This document shows, in pieces, positions 12,500 to 24,279 of a stretch of DNA of 64,000 bases (positions are counted from its first letter, which is position 1; the number at the start of each line of letters is the position of its first letter). Both the position numbers and the translations under genes were made by a program. The DNA is from Zanthoxylum bungeanum (taxonomy: Eukaryota; Streptophyta; Magnoliopsida; Sapindales; Rutaceae): assembly GCA_019454045.1 (NCBI GenBank), contig SKCR01007541.1, forward strand, positions 1 through 64,000, in the 5' to 3' direction. The notes beneath the pieces are model-generated. The model was given only the letters and a program-made list of their open reading frames with translations. It did not search any database and was not told the origin of the DNA.

Positions 12500-13830
12500 G
12501 AAAACAATATAAGGTATCGACTCCGCTTTATGGCAAAATGCCATGAAGTCTGAAATGGATTCCATGTATACCAACCAAGTTTGGACACTGGTTGATGCAC
12601 CAGAAGGCATTAAGCCTATTGGTTGTAAATGGGTCTTCAAGGAGAAGACAAACATGGATGGAAACATACAATTGTACAAAGCTAGACTTGTAGCGAAAGG
12701 GTATCGTCAACGACATAGTGTCGATTACGACGAGACTTTTTCATCTATTGCCATGATTAAATACATTCAAATAATGCTTGCTATTGCTGCATATTTCGAT
12801 TATGAAATATGGCTGATGGACGTCAAAACCGCTTTCCTTAACAAAAACCTTTTGGAGGATGTTTATATGCAACAACCTGACGGTTTTGTCGTGCCAAAAC
12901 ATGCAAACAAGATTTGCAAGTTAAATCGATCCATTTATGGATTGAAGCAAGCATCACGTTCTTGGAACCAACGTTTTGATAAGATCATAAAAAATATGAT
13001 TTCATTTAAAACGAAGATGATTCTTGTGTATATAAGAAGGTTAGTGGGAGCCCACAGACATTCATTGTCCTATATGTTGATGATGTATTGCTTTTAGGCA
13101 ATAACATTCCCATGTTACAATTGGTGAAAGCTTGGCTTTCATTAAAATTCTCCATGAAAGACCTGGGGGAAGCAGCCTTTAATCTAAGAATAATGATTTA
13201 CTGGGATAGATCCAGAAAGCTGCTTGAACTCTCCCAGAGCTCGTACATTGACAAACATGTACGTGATCTGATGTCTCATATACTTTGAGCATGTGCAGTC
13301 ACTATCAGGCTGATCCAGGTGATGGTCACTGGATTGATGTAAAGAACATCCTTAAGTATCTTAGACGAACTAAAGATGCTTTCTTAGTCTATGGAGATGG
13401 AGAACTTGAGGTGACTGGGTTCACCGATGTAAGTTTCCAAACCGATAAAGATGACTGTAAGTCGCAATCAGGGTACATATTTTATTTGAACAACGGAGCA
13501 GTGAGCTGGAAATCTTCCAAGCAAGAGACTGTTGCCGATTCAACAACAGGAGCGGAATATATTGTTGCGGCTAAGGCAACAAAAGAATCATTTTGGTTCT
13601 ATAAATTTCTAATTGGATTAGGAGTAGTTATGTTAGCAGCTGAGCTGGGCTACAACACAAGCTAAGGAACCACGGTCTCATCAATGATCCAAGTATGTAC
13701 TTCGATGGTTTCATCTGATTCGTGAGATCATACATCGTGGCGATGTCAAGATCAAATAAATCGCATCAGATGATAACCTTGCAGATCCACTAACGAAAGC
13801 TATATCTCAGTAAAAGTTTGAGCGACATGT
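12500..13830 (+). pseudogene. copia reverse transcriptase and RNase H (decayed)
   Basis: RT starts with GCKWVFKEK (about 12625), followed by the palm Asp in MDVKTAFLN (about 12818) and YVDD near 13070. YVDD lies in a different frame from the upstream part, so there is a frameshift between about 12980 and 13060. The connection and RNase H region has GFTDVSF (about 13420) and KQETVADSTTGAEY (about 13520), in which the usual TTEAEY Glu is Gly. Several stops follow up to the purine tract. Not functional; it documents the family and its orientation. Confidence 0.8.
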
Positions 13831-13869
13831 ACATAGTTCAGGTGTTAGATACTTGAGTGATTGGCTATG

Positions 13870-13884
13870 AGCCAAGTAGGAGAT
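13870..13884 (+). other. Polypurine tract of copia family 2
   Basis: CCAAGTAGGAGAT directly precedes the LTR start TGTTGG. The same position in the complete copy reads AAGTGGGAGAT (36440-36450). It primes plus-strand DNA synthesis in LTR elements. Confidence 0.6.
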
Positions 13885-15685
13885 TGTTGGACAATTATGA
13901 CTCGTAGCATCACTATTTGTAAAAGACATAGTGTTTTTGTATAAATTAACTATGTGACAAAGGAAATTGCTATTTTATCATTTTATAATTGGATTACTTG
14001 GATATATAAATGATAAAAGTCCATATGGTTAAATATGATTAATAAGATATGAGACAGTATTAATCCACGAACGGTTTAATCATTAAATATCTCTAGTCGT
14101 AGTATTATCGAGACTGGACATCGATAATGCGGAATAGATTAGTATTACACTTGTGCGCGTTATGGAAGCTTAACGACATAATTCTCATATATTTAAGTAT
14201 TGGATACTTATGCAAGTGTGATAAGAGGTTCTGTTAGCCGTTGGATTAGGAACAGCTTTGCTCTGGATAGATCCCTCGGAGTCCCATTGGTATTATGACT
14301 ATGTGTCTATGGGAATCCGAATCAGGGTAGATGTATGTGATCTTTAACCTGAGACTTGCATCGCTAATACTTACGACAATCAGTCTACTTTGGTTTTGGT
14401 CGTCCAGAGCTTTAACAGGTTCTGTGTACGCCTCTGCTGGGTTTACTGAGAATCGTAGTGTATTGGGTGTGATGTCAAGATGGGAGTATCACTCAGTCAT
14501 ATGGAGATGATGATCACGCAGGATACGGTACTAGTACTCTTAAATGCTGCAGCTATCGGGATAATATGACTAGGTCATGATTATCCGATTACAAAGACTA
14601 GTTACGCGGGATCCGATATATACATCGTACGGAGCAGACACAATTCCAGCCCTAGGCCTAGCATGTGACATCCGATACTGGATCGCATTACACAATACTT
14701 TGTATACTACGCCTGATACAGATTATATTCCTCGTTGAATGTTTCTGGAGAATTGGGTAGGCACGGTGCTTTGCTAGAAGCCAACTATGTCTTGTAAATC
14801 GGTGAGAATGTGGTACGGGGTACGCACGTGCTCAGATAGTCCGATGATCGTATTTACTGCCAACATATCCATGAATCTCTTAGGTCGCTTCCCAAAGATT
14901 CACCAATGACATTTGACTCGAACAAAATTAATTTGGGATTAATTATGAGAGATAAAATTAATATGGGATTAATTGCGGCAATAATTATCTGGGATTAAAT
15001 TCGTCTAGAAGAGAGAACACGATTAATTTAGAATTAGTCGATTAGATAATATATTGGATATATTAATTGAAATCGGATTTCAATGCGGAATTAAAATTGG
15101 ATTTTAATTCGGGCAAACGAATTAATTTGGAATTAATTCATAAGTGACTTTCGTAATAATTTTGGTAGGCATAATTATTTAATTAAATTGGATTTAATTA
15201 TGTCGCGACGGAAAATTCGTTTAATCAGATTAAACGAACCCGGGTCCAAAGTGTGTTGTGTAAGTCAACTTAAATTTCGAATTTAAATGGGTGGGACGCA
15301 CAACTTACATCAACTTGTCACTATTTGTGACTAAAGTAGTTGGCTTGTATTTATGATTTCGTTTTCAACACAACACACAAGTTTTGGAAACAAGTTTTTA
15401 GAAAACACTATGCATTCTCTTTCTCCTGAGCTTGGCCGATTCTACATCTCTCTTGGGAAATTTTGTTTCACTTTTTCCATCAAAGCTAGCACTTTGTGTG
15501 TTGATTTAAGTCTGATAGGGAAACTCACCCAAGAGTTTGGAACTCATCTTCAAGCTTGGAATTTCTACATCCAAAGAAAGTTTTGAATTTTCCAACCGAT
15601 CAATGTAAATATTCCGCAACTTATCTTGATCATTCACACTTTAATATTGTTTACAGATCATTGACATGTCTTAGAGACACTAATA
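13885..15685 (+). repeat. 3' LTR of copia family 2 (fragment element)
   Basis: Starts TGTTGGACAATTATGACTCG and is colinear with 28600-30574, 36451-38423 and the reverse complement of 57988-59937. It ends near GACACTAATA where the others end CACTAACA. It includes short alternating GGATTAATT / AATTAAT motifs (about 14930-15200) found in all four LTRs. The sequence after it belongs to another LTR family. Confidence 0.8.
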
Positions 15686-17591
15686 AAAAGGACCTCAGGT
15701 CCACTCAAAACACATCAAGATCAAAATCAACACTCAAGGGCTTTATGGCCACAACATTAGTCAACATTCAAAGGCTTTGTGCCCACAACATCAATGCAAA
15801 TCAAAACTTTAACTAATCAATACAAAACAGCGTGCTTAGCACGGCAAACAACAAAATAACCAAAGATCTTAAACTTCTAAGACTTCTCTCATGACACTTG
15901 CGAGGGTGACTGCAACTTGAAATAAGTTTCTCTCTTAATAAACTAATAAAGTAATCATAATTCAGAAATGAAACTTAGACTATTGAGCAATCATATACAA
16001 TAAGCACTGTCCACTAGACATTTCTCGCGTAACTGGTTAGCTTTCGAGCAACAACCTCATCTATATATTAACCATTATAGCCAAAATTAGAAGATCCATA
16101 ACCGAAGTTACAAGGCTAAAAAAAATAATATAATAGGGTTGACTTTTCAGTTTACAACTACAAATACAGCAACAAAACATGCTATTTTATTTCCATTTGT
16201 CAAACACCACTCTCTCGCTTAAAAGCCCATGGCTGAAACCGACACACCCACACTTTCCCCAAATTCTCTAATCTATCTAGAAGCAACCATTGAATACAAT
16301 AACCTTGCAATATTTAGTTTACAAACATAAAATCTATTAATAATTTACTAGGAAAATTTCCTTCAAGAACCACTACTAAGTTGGCCAAAATTATAACCTA
16401 CTACACTCATCAACTAATTTCATTCATCCAACTTTAATAGAAACCTAGCATGACTAATCACAATCCTCAATTTATCACATTGTCCTTCAAATCCACTATC
16501 CAAATATTCTTCCAAAAAGAAAACCTTCAACGGTCGAAATCTACTACCAATGTTATACACTCTGCAAATCCATCAATGTAGAACCATAATCATAAGACCC
16601 ATCTTCCTAAAATCATCAAATATCATTCACTTCAATTCCCTCACAAATCCCTCTAAAATTCCCCCTTGGTCGAACACATAACCCTCTCTAACTCATAATT
16701 TTCCTTCATCCAAACCACAAGAAACACACAATCCACCCTAGAACAACCTACTAACAAATCTAGAAGCATCAATTTCAATTATTCATTCGGCATTTACAAA
16801 TTAAGAAAAACTTATAATAAAATTTAGCATTATAAAACTCAAATCACAAGATGAATAATAGTTAAATTAACCCCTCAAAAGAAGTGATGGAGTGAAGCTT
16901 ATTACCTCTCCAATTAGAAAAATTAAGAACACGCCAGATATTGCTTCAGGGTCAAAGAGAAAGAGAGATTTAGGGATCCATTTATCTTGCTTTCTTTACA
17001 AAAATAAGCTATTACACTAAACTACTGACTAGAGGGGAAAAATGGTGGATGAGGACGTGAAAATTTCGAATTATGGGCTGTATTTCCTTCTCTAAAAATG
17101 GCGTGAGAAGTTTTGAAAAGAAAAATTGGGAAGTTTCGTGAGACTTAGGGAGAGAGTAGATTTTTTTCTTTAATAGATGGGTTTATATAGAGAATTTTTA
17201 GAAATTACGTTTTGACCCTCGTAAAATTGCTGTTAGTTCCCTGGCAATGGGTTTTCTCAAAAAATTCACATTGTGGAAGCCCTTCTTATGTAAATTTTGA
17301 AAATTGGTCAACATAAAAACGAGTCCAATGATTTAAGAATCAGCTCAATCGAAGTTCATTTGCTATTTTATAGCCAAAATAATAAACTTTTATACGTAAA
17401 ACGATATAAACAGGAATCACATAACCGGTTCTCGGAACTACGCATTTCCCAACACGACGAAGCTTCGCTTCACAACATTCCGACCTATTTTCCAATAAAT
17501 AATCCCTTATTTTCAAATATTATCTTGCTCCAAAACTAATTTTAATTTGGAACCTTCCAGAATTATTCCGAAATTTTTTTTGGATATTACA
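15686..17591 (-). repeat. Fragment of a long gypsy-like LTR (reverse)
   Basis: Shares order and wording with the solo LTR at 19941-40834: CACTTGCGAGGGTGACT near 15895 matches 27900, and the 17247-17591 tail matches 40460-40834. Read on the reverse strand it begins TGTAATATCC at 17591. Its other end is cut by copia family 2. No coding capacity is seen; the remaining 1.9 kb is AT-rich with a low-GC, C/A-biased forward strand. Confidence 0.65.
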
Positions 17592-18620
17592 CTCATATTG
17601 AGAGAATTCGAAATCAGCATCCACATCACCAACATTATCCTCTCTCTCACCAGTCACACTAGCAGTAAAGGCCATAAAATTGTTCTTATTCTTATGAGAC
17701 TCATTAGAAATATAATCACCTTCTGAATCACTAAGCGAGGTTGCCATGACTTTCTTGCCCTTGGACTTAAGGTATGTGGGACACTTGGATGTAATATGCT
17801 AATACCCTTCACATTCACGGCACTGGATAGGGCGAGATTTGCCACCCCTATCATTTCTAGACTCTCTCCTACTATGCCTACTCTCTTTAAGTTTATCCTC
17901 TCTATCCTTATCATGGCCACTCTTCTTCAACTTAAGAAATTTCTTAAACTTCTTTGCAAACATGGCCAAATCATGATCCATGAGATTATCATCATCATCA
18001 TCGATTAACAGATCATAAGCAACTTCCATTGCGATCTTCATCGCTATGGTTTTGGGCTTTTTATAAGCAAGAAGTTTCTTCTCATACACATGCAATTTTC
18101 CTACGAGGTACACTAGTTTTAGGAGATCTAAGTCATTACTCTCTTCTATAGCTGTGATCTTTGGTAAGAACTTGTCAGATAGAGATCTAAGGATTTTTCT
18201 CACTATCCTACTGATAGTAATGGTCTCGCATAGGTTAAAGCTTGAATTAATGATATCGTTAATCTCATTATAGAATTTATCAAAGGTCTCATCATCTTTC
18301 ATCTTAGCGACCTCAAACCTATTGGCAAGCTCTTGGAGTGTATTATTTTTAACAGACAATGTGACCTCATGCACAGTCTGAAGAATGTCCCAAGCATTCT
18401 TGACTATCTCACATATAGAGATTCTCCTAAATTCAGCAGAGCAAACAGCAGCATGAATGGAATTAATTGTCTTGTTGTTCCGGTTATTAGCATCAAACTC
18501 GTCCTTAGTCCAGGTCAGTTTGTCTTTAGGGGAAGAGACCCCTATCAACCATAACCACGAGAGGTTTCCACCCGTACTCTACTGACATCCTGACTCTCTC
18601 ATCTAAGAACTTAAGAAACG
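17592..18620 (-). pseudogene. copia gag (UBN2-type) with interrupted zinc knuckle
   Basis: A nearly continuous 249-codon frame (18548 to 17799), continued in another frame, shows the copia-type gag fold signature: an AWDILQTVHEVT-like segment, a central FDKFYNEINDIIN helix, and a Lys/Arg-rich linker. A CX2CX4HX4C knuckle, CRECEGY then HITSKC, is interrupted by TAG at the Gly codon before His (about 17801-17803). The upstream part to the LTR has at least one more stop. Gag would form the cytoplasmic particle. The 3' part is lost at the junction with the next LTR. Confidence 0.72.
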
Positions 18621-18713
18621 CTCTCATGTGAACCTTCCAATAAAAATACTCAGTCCCATGAAAGAAAGGGGTTGACTTTTGTCCATAGCTATATGGGTCA
18701 AGGATCGAGGTTA

Positions 18714-18727
18714 GGCCCTGATACCAA
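18714..18727 (-). other. Primer-binding site (initiator tRNA-Met type)
   Basis: TTGGTATCAGGGCC on the reverse strand, one base after the LTR end CTCTCA. This is the standard copia arrangement. Confidence 0.7.
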
Positions 18728-18728
18728 T

Positions 18729-19736
18729 TGAGAGTTCGTATTTCGTCCTAGGTTCTGACCCTATGTGGAATTTATCACAATATTTTAAGACAAGTCCTAA
18801 ATATTGTTATTATGGATTAATTAAATAAACAAACACCCTTAGGTCTAACAATTTAAATTCAACACAAATAAAAACAATGCAGTAAATAAATCAACACAGT
18901 AAATTTATTGACGAAGTGGAAAACTCGTGCGAGTAAAAAATCACTCCGAGTATCTCGGTTACCAGCCCAAAATCCACTATATGAGAATAACTTACAATGA
19001 TGGTAAAAGACCTAAGGCAGCAACTCCGCCGACTTTAATACCTTTATACTGCAAGAACTGGAAGAACTCATCGAGCCCACACCATATGGTTTTCTTCATA
19101 ACCTCTAAAGTCTCTAAGCATATCAACTCTTCAAACTCTAAATATCGAAACTTCAACTACCAATCTGCCTCCTTGAGAACTCTGAGGGTTAAGGAAATTA
19201 GGTTTGGTTTTGTTAACGGTTTAACAAAGACTAATCTCACCAAAACAAAGAAGACAATAGAATCAAAAGAGTCTTCAAGATGAAATCACTAAGGTTGAAA
19301 AGCTATGAATGTTTTAGGATTTAAGATATTGAGTTTTCAACAACTATGAAAGTGGCTATAATGTTGTTTATATATGAAGAGCAAGCACGAAGGGTTTCCA
19401 AGTGCAAAATAGGCTTAAAACGAGTCCAAAATAGTTCACTTAAGCACGGGCGTTCGAACGCCACTCGAACCTGTGTCGAACGCATACTTACTGGAACGTT
19501 TCGTTCGAACGTTGTCTCGAACACACCTCGATCGCAAACTCACTAGAAGGTTTTGTTCGAACCCAAACACGAACATGACACCAACGCCACTCGTTCAAAT
19601 GGGTACACGAACGCAGCACGAATGCAAATCTGATTCCTTTATTGCTCATTGTGCCAAATATCAGTCTAATTGCTCCAAGTTCTTCAAGACTCATTACAAC
19701 TTAATTGAACTTGTTTTGTTACGGACATTGCCAACA
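18729..19736 (-). repeat. 5' LTR of copia family 3
   Basis: On the reverse strand it starts TGTTGGCAATGTCC at 19736 and ends ACTCTCA at 18729, 1008 bases with TG...CA ends. It contains a CGAACG-rich block at 19447-19625. Confidence 0.65.
19447..19625. repeat. CGTTCGAACG-rich block in copia family-3 LTR
   Basis: About ten copies of CGAAC or GTTCG, including GCGTTCGAACGC, CGTTCGAACGTT and ACACGAACGCAGCACGAA. The last phrase is also at 2750-2770 in an LTR of a different family. Confidence 0.55.
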
Positions 19737-20974
19737 AATATGAAACTAATAATTCTAAATCTTTGTTTTTTATTTCCTCTTCTTACAATATTGATTCAAA
19801 ATATTCTAATTCAGATTCTTTATCTACAGCTATAACTTTCTTTCATATGATATAATATTAATATCATATTTAAGTTGTATAAAAGAAGATTTTTAATAAC
19901 TCGATACAAATTTTTGGAATATTTTGTATTTCAATATAAGTGTAACACCCCACCAGAAGCTGGATGCTACCGGCATGAGACAGAATTGACCCATCTCTAT
20001 AAGTCTTTAAATTTACGAAAATCTGGCATGATGTATCTTAAAACCGGACCACTTGGATCTCAGTCCAACATAAAACTATCCTGAAATAAACATCATATAG
20101 TAAAATGGACCACAGGTCCACACAAACACATCAAAAATATCATATAAGGGCTCTGTGCCCATATCATCTATCAACACTCAAGAGCTCTGTGACCGGCGTA
20201 ATTACACGTGTATAACGCAAGCGCACGTATCGTTCAAGTAGTATAAAAATATCGATCCCACGGGGAATTAATTTCTACTATTGTTATTAATTATTGATAC
20301 TATTTATTTACAGGTATCTAATTAAAGGGAGAAATGATTGATTGTTTTTGGTTGGTTGAATGTGGATTTGCTAAATAAATAAATAAAGACACAAAAATCT
20401 AGGATTGTGATTCCACACAATATTATTCTAATGATGAATTGATTCTCTTATATATGTGTAATAAATTAGTTTGCTAACCCGGAACACGAAGATATACAAA
20501 AGTCTCTTCCGATGGTCAGAAGAAAATACCCAAAATAACCCAATTAATCATATTCCTATGTTAATCAAGTTACCTGAATTCATTAAGTTCAAGTTCCAAT
20601 TATGGCTACCCTCGCCCGACTGGTATATTCCTATCGTATAAGGAAATCTATTAAAGGGTTATCAATCCCCAAGGAAGATCATGGGCTATTAAATCTAAGG
20701 CTGAAACCTAAAATCCCTTTTCCAAGTTCATTTTAAGTTTACCACATCAATATTATTGGTGATCAGACATCAAGAAGCATTAAACTTAAGATTCAATAAA
20801 CAAACTAAATAATTACCCAATATATAATTAAATCAATTATTAAGTATGTGAATATTGTGTTTCATCACTTCCCTAGAATAAAAATAAAATAATGGGGGTT
20901 AGGGGATCCACCTTTACTAATTCTAATTTATAAATCTCCCTTATTATAATATATAAATTATCAGTGATATTACT

Positions 20975-21160
20975 AACCGACATACAGGCGGTATCCTAAT
21001 TAAGTCAGATTTTCAATTAAGTCCAACCGACCATAAAGGCGGTGTTATTATTTGTCCATAAACTAGCCATATAGGAGATAATCATCTGTCACCTAAAGAC
21101 CGACCATATAGGCGGTGTCACATTATGTAAAATAAATAAAACCAGCCATTAAGGCGGTAA
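20975..21160. repeat. Five spaced copies of an ACCGACCATATAGGCGGT motif
   Basis: Copies at about 20975, 21024, 21061, 21097 and 21139, roughly 37-50 bases apart, separated by unlike AT-rich spacers. The block recurs at 26724-26915 and, with three copies, at 49251-49395. Conserved motifs in diverged spacers suggest a protein-binding or transcript feature of the LTR; this is inference. Confidence 0.6.
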
Positions 21161-21415
21161 TACTTTAATTTAAATTATAATTTTCATATTATAATTAAGG
21201 GAGATTGATCTAAACTAAAATAATAAAAGCTTCACCCTTCCCCCAGCGACAATTTAACTACTAAACATAAAAGAAAATAAAAGAAAATAAACTATTACTA
21301 TTACTGAAAATAAATACAAACAAGATGTAATCCTTAAATTCCTATACAAAAACCTAGGAAAGCATGAGAATTACAAATGAAATGGCTTGGTATTTATAGG
21401 CAAATCTAAAGGCTT

Positions 21416-21520
21416 CCACCAAATTCTCCACCAATTGCTCCACCAAACATGGCACCAAACATGGCATCAAACATGGCACCAAACATGGCACCAAATATGG
21501 TATCAAATCCTCCACCAAAC
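21416..21520. repeat. 12-base minisatellite (CACCAAACATGG) in LTR
   Basis: Repeats of CACCAAACATGG and variants follow CCACCAAATTCTCCACC. The number and sequence differ between LTRs: fewer units at 27208-27300, and ATTAATTGCTCC-type units at 49732-49835. Slippage in the LTR is the likely origin. Confidence 0.65.
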
Positions 21521-22010
21521 ATGCAAGCATGACAATTTTTATTTTTTATTTTATTTTTATTTTTATTTTGAAAATGACTTAAATAATTACACAAAACACA
21601 TTTTCGAATGTTTTATCAATTTCGATCATGGAAACCTCAGAATTCAAAATTATTACCAACTTTAAAGTTGTAGATCTTTGAGTCTTCGTTAATCTGGAAC
21701 TTGAATCACCTCAATCCGATATCGGAGTAAAATGTTATGGCTAAAATACGACAATTGCGTAAAGTTGGAATTTCCGAAATTGCACTTCGTTAGAACGCCT
21801 TTCAAGTTTCCAATCTCCAAAATCAAAATATCAAGTCCAGTTTTTACCCTTATTTGTTCCACATTTTGTCCTGACTGATTCCATTGAGTCTTGATTTTAT
21901 TTTATCTGAAAAATAAACTAAAACACATCAAAACGTTCATAAAACCCGAGAAACTATACAAAATATTAAGTAAAATGGGTGGTAAATAGTGATATATTTT
22001 CCGCTCATCA

Positions 22011-22023
22011 CACCCCCAAACCT
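22011..22023 (-). other. Polypurine tract of the LOG-carrying element
   Basis: AGGTTTGGGGGTG on the reverse strand abuts the 3' LTR start TGATGAGCGG. The same tract is at 50331-50343. It defines the 3' end of the internal region and the reverse-strand orientation. Confidence 0.8.
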
Positions 22024-22568
22024 AATATTTTGCTAGTCCTCAAGCAAAACAACAAAATAAAATACAATAAACAATTAAAATTAAACTAAGCCACTTTCGT
22101 AGGGATCACGGTTGCATTTAGCGTATGCAACAAGCCTTTAAACCCTTAGGTGTCCCTAGTGGACGAGTTGTAGTCTCGTGAGGGCTTACAGTGACGATAC
22201 CCACAAATGTCAATCTAATGCACACAAAAGCAAAAAGATAATAAAACTAATGCACACAAAAGCAAAAAGACAAGAGAAAATAGAATAAACAAGTTAGTGA
22301 CTAAACAGGTGAAATTTCTTATCCAAGTTAGTAGTTGTTTTCTTTCTTTCTAAATTACCAAATAAGTAAATTCTCCGATTATTTTTATCATTCTCCATAC
22401 ACACAACTAACAAGGTATTAATCAAGTCATTTTGCCCACAATATTAATAAGTGTAGTTGAAAAGAGAGTAATATTTTTGTCCTAACGTTATATCAGAATT
22501 CACACCTTTTTAGCAATGCATTTTTTTTTCTTTTTTTTCCTTTTTTTTTGCATAAAATAACGAAAGCA

Positions 22569-22806
22569 ACATCTTCAATCCATGTAACGCGTTTTGGGCC
22601 AGTGACTCCCAAACCAGTTGTCTTTAGGGCACTAGGTGTTAAACACCCATACGAACTTAATTACTCGGATTTCAGATGTTTCTTTTTTATTTTTATAACA
22701 TCTTTGATCCATGTAGCAAGCTTTGGGCCAGTGACTCCCAAGCCAGTCGGCTTTAGGGCACTAGGTGTTAAAACACCCCTACGGACTTAATGACTCGGAT
22801 CTCAGA
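22569..22806 (-). repeat. Tandem duplication of about 128 bases in the element 3' UTR
   Basis: Two copies of a block containing GACTCCCAAACCAGTTG, TTTAGGGCACTAGGTG and ACTTAATTACTCGGATTTCA, offset by 128 bases and separated by poly-T. The homologous duplication is at 50899-51130, so it is ancestral. It lies between the LOG copy and the polypurine tract. Each unit can form short hairpins around ACACC / GGTGT. Confidence 0.65.
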
Positions 22807-23338
22807 CATTTTTTTTTTACACATTTTTTCCTTTTTTTTTTTTTATTCCATCGCTTTTTAGATGTTTCCTCCAATTAAACTAGAGTACTGAATATCACAA
22901 ACTTTTCAAATACATCTCATGGCTGTATGTTACCATGTATGTTGATAATATCTGTCAACTGAGCATATGAAGATCCATTTTAGTCAGTTTTATGGAGAAT
23001 TCACAAATTAAATAATTCAAAAGGAAATAAAAAAATTTACTTGTTACAAAATAGGTTGAGATACGTCTTAGGAGTGGAAATTCCTTACACAACTATCTCA
23101 CACCAATTTCACCTAATTAATCAAATTAAAAACACAAAAACAAATTTTTTTGAAAATTTTTTGAAAATTTTTGACTAAAAACAAAATAAAAACAACATAA
23201 AAAAAAACAAGCTACTAGTCAACTATTACCCTCCCCCAAACCTAAATGAGACATTGTCCACAATGTCTTAAAAAGTAGAAGAAGAGTTTAGAAGACAATA
23301 CCTGGTTAACTGAAATTCTACATCTTTAAAAAAAAAAA

Positions 23339-23991
23339 TTAAAGGTTAAGATCCAGATTTATCCGATGCTTCTTACCATGATCATTATCAGACCATTTTA
23401 TCTTGGAAATGATATGGTCAATTTGTAGTTCAAATGCTAAGATTTGGTCTATTAAATCCTGAGCAGTTTTAGCAGTAAAGAGGAGTTCTTTTAGAGGTTT
23501 TGACACAAATCCATTTCTCTGGCCATCATCAAGAAATACACAAAGAAAATCATAAAATTCATCAGCATTAAAAGTCCAATTGGTTTCTGGTGTATGTTCA
23601 AGTTCGCCGAAGATAACACTGTAAAAATTTCCTCCAATGTGCCCAAGCCACCTGGTAAAGCAATAAAAGTATCAGCACGGTTAATCATTTCTACCAGTCA
23701 TTCAGACATACCTGGTATGATAAGTTCATCTCCGTTTGATAGTCCTATCAGATTCGCCTCTGCCAAAGGTTTTGGGATGATTCCCAAGACTTGACTGTCT
23801 TATTCCTGTACGGCCATTGAAACGATCCTCATTAGTCTAAGATTGCCACCATTATATACTAAGTGCATATTCCTTTCATCTAAGACTCGACCCAATTCCT
23901 GTGCTGCCGCTACGTATTGTGGCTTAGTACCAACACTAGTACCGCAAAATACATAAATATTTTCAACTCGTCTTCTTGAAGTAGCTTCCAT
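23339..23991 (-). pseudogene. LOG-like cytokinin riboside 5'-monophosphate phosphoribohydrolase, retroelement copy 1
   Basis: LOG enzymes release active cytokinin bases from their nucleotides in the cytosol and nucleus. The frame begins MEATSRRRVENI, then YVFCGTSVG (Rossmann start), LGRVLDERNMHLVY, a damaged GGGxxGLMG loop (NGGNLRLMR), GIIPKPLAEANLIG and an intact [13 protein letters not shown] motif. It ends in INLDLNL before TAA at 23339-23341. Total span is 653 bases, the usual size of plant LOG (about 215 residues) without any of that family's introns, so it came through RNA. Defects are TAA at 23800-23802, TGA at 23698-23700 (where the family has the conserved Arg of MHxRK) and a frame change after GLLM near 23570. 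It lies between the pol remnant and the 3' UTR of the retroelement on the same strand. Confidence 0.85.
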
Positions 23992-24058
23992 TTTTATGTA
24001 TTTCTTTCTCAAATCTGGATGCCTTCAAAAGTGCAATGATGAGTTGAATTTATAGCAC

Positions 24059-24090
24059 CTGAAAATGGTGAGTAATAATAGCACTAGTAT
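24059..24090 (-). promoter_or_regulatory. 3' splice-site-like sequence before the LOG copy
   Basis: Reverse strand reads CTCACCATTTTCAG, then GTGCTATAAATTCAAC, ending about 70 bases before the LOG start codon. The relative at 52355-52385 has ACTAACCCTTTTCAG at the same place, with a CTAAC branch-point-like element. It could let LOG be expressed from a spliced subgenomic RNA. The TATAAATT just downstream could alternatively act as a TATA box. Confidence 0.4.
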
Positions 24091-24279
24091 CTTCCAAAGG
24101 ATGATTATTAGCTAAACAATAAAAGAAATCGTGAAAGGTCAAAAAGTCTGGATCCTGTCGGTGAAAATAAAGATAATTACAACAGAAAAGCAAATCAAAG
24201 CAATTATTAAGGTAACAAAATTGTGTATGCAATACGCCACACGCTTAGTATAAATTCATTAGGATGCGTCTCAAGAATT

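Larger units (their letters stand above)
10692..15685 (+). mobile_element. Ty1/copia family 2, 3' half with 3' LTR
   Basis: From the gag zinc-knuckle region through protease, integrase, reverse transcriptase and RNase H to a purine tract and a 1.8 kb LTR. The order protease-integrase-RT-RNase H is diagnostic of Ty1/copia. The sequence is colinear with the complete family member at 28600-38423. The 5' LTR, leader and most of gag are missing; the LARD LTR abuts the break. The copy has several frameshifts and stops. Confidence 0.85.
17592..19736 (-). mobile_element. Ty1/copia family 3, 5' LTR and gag (truncated)
   Basis: Reverse-strand order is a 1.0 kb LTR (19736 to 18729), primer-binding site, then a gag region of the copia type. 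The gypsy-like LTR at 17591 cuts it before protease. The base composition and LTR differ from families 1 and 2. Confidence 0.72.
20190..22010 (-). repeat. 3' LTR of the LOG-carrying element
   Basis: Reverse-strand start TGATGAGCGGAAAATATATC at 22010 and end TTACGCCGGTCA at 20190. Colinear with 25901-27785 and 48335-50330. Carries the GGCGGT repeat block and a 12-base minisatellite. Confidence 0.85.

Noticed and set aside
21416..21520. Short regularly spaced repeats resembling a CRISPR array
   Set aside because: Units are 12 bases, contiguous and inside a plant LTR; no spacers and no cas genes.
23339..24012. LOG copies as intact host genes
   Set aside because: No introns, stops in both copies at shared sites, frame changes, and location between retroelement pol and 3' LTR on the same strand.
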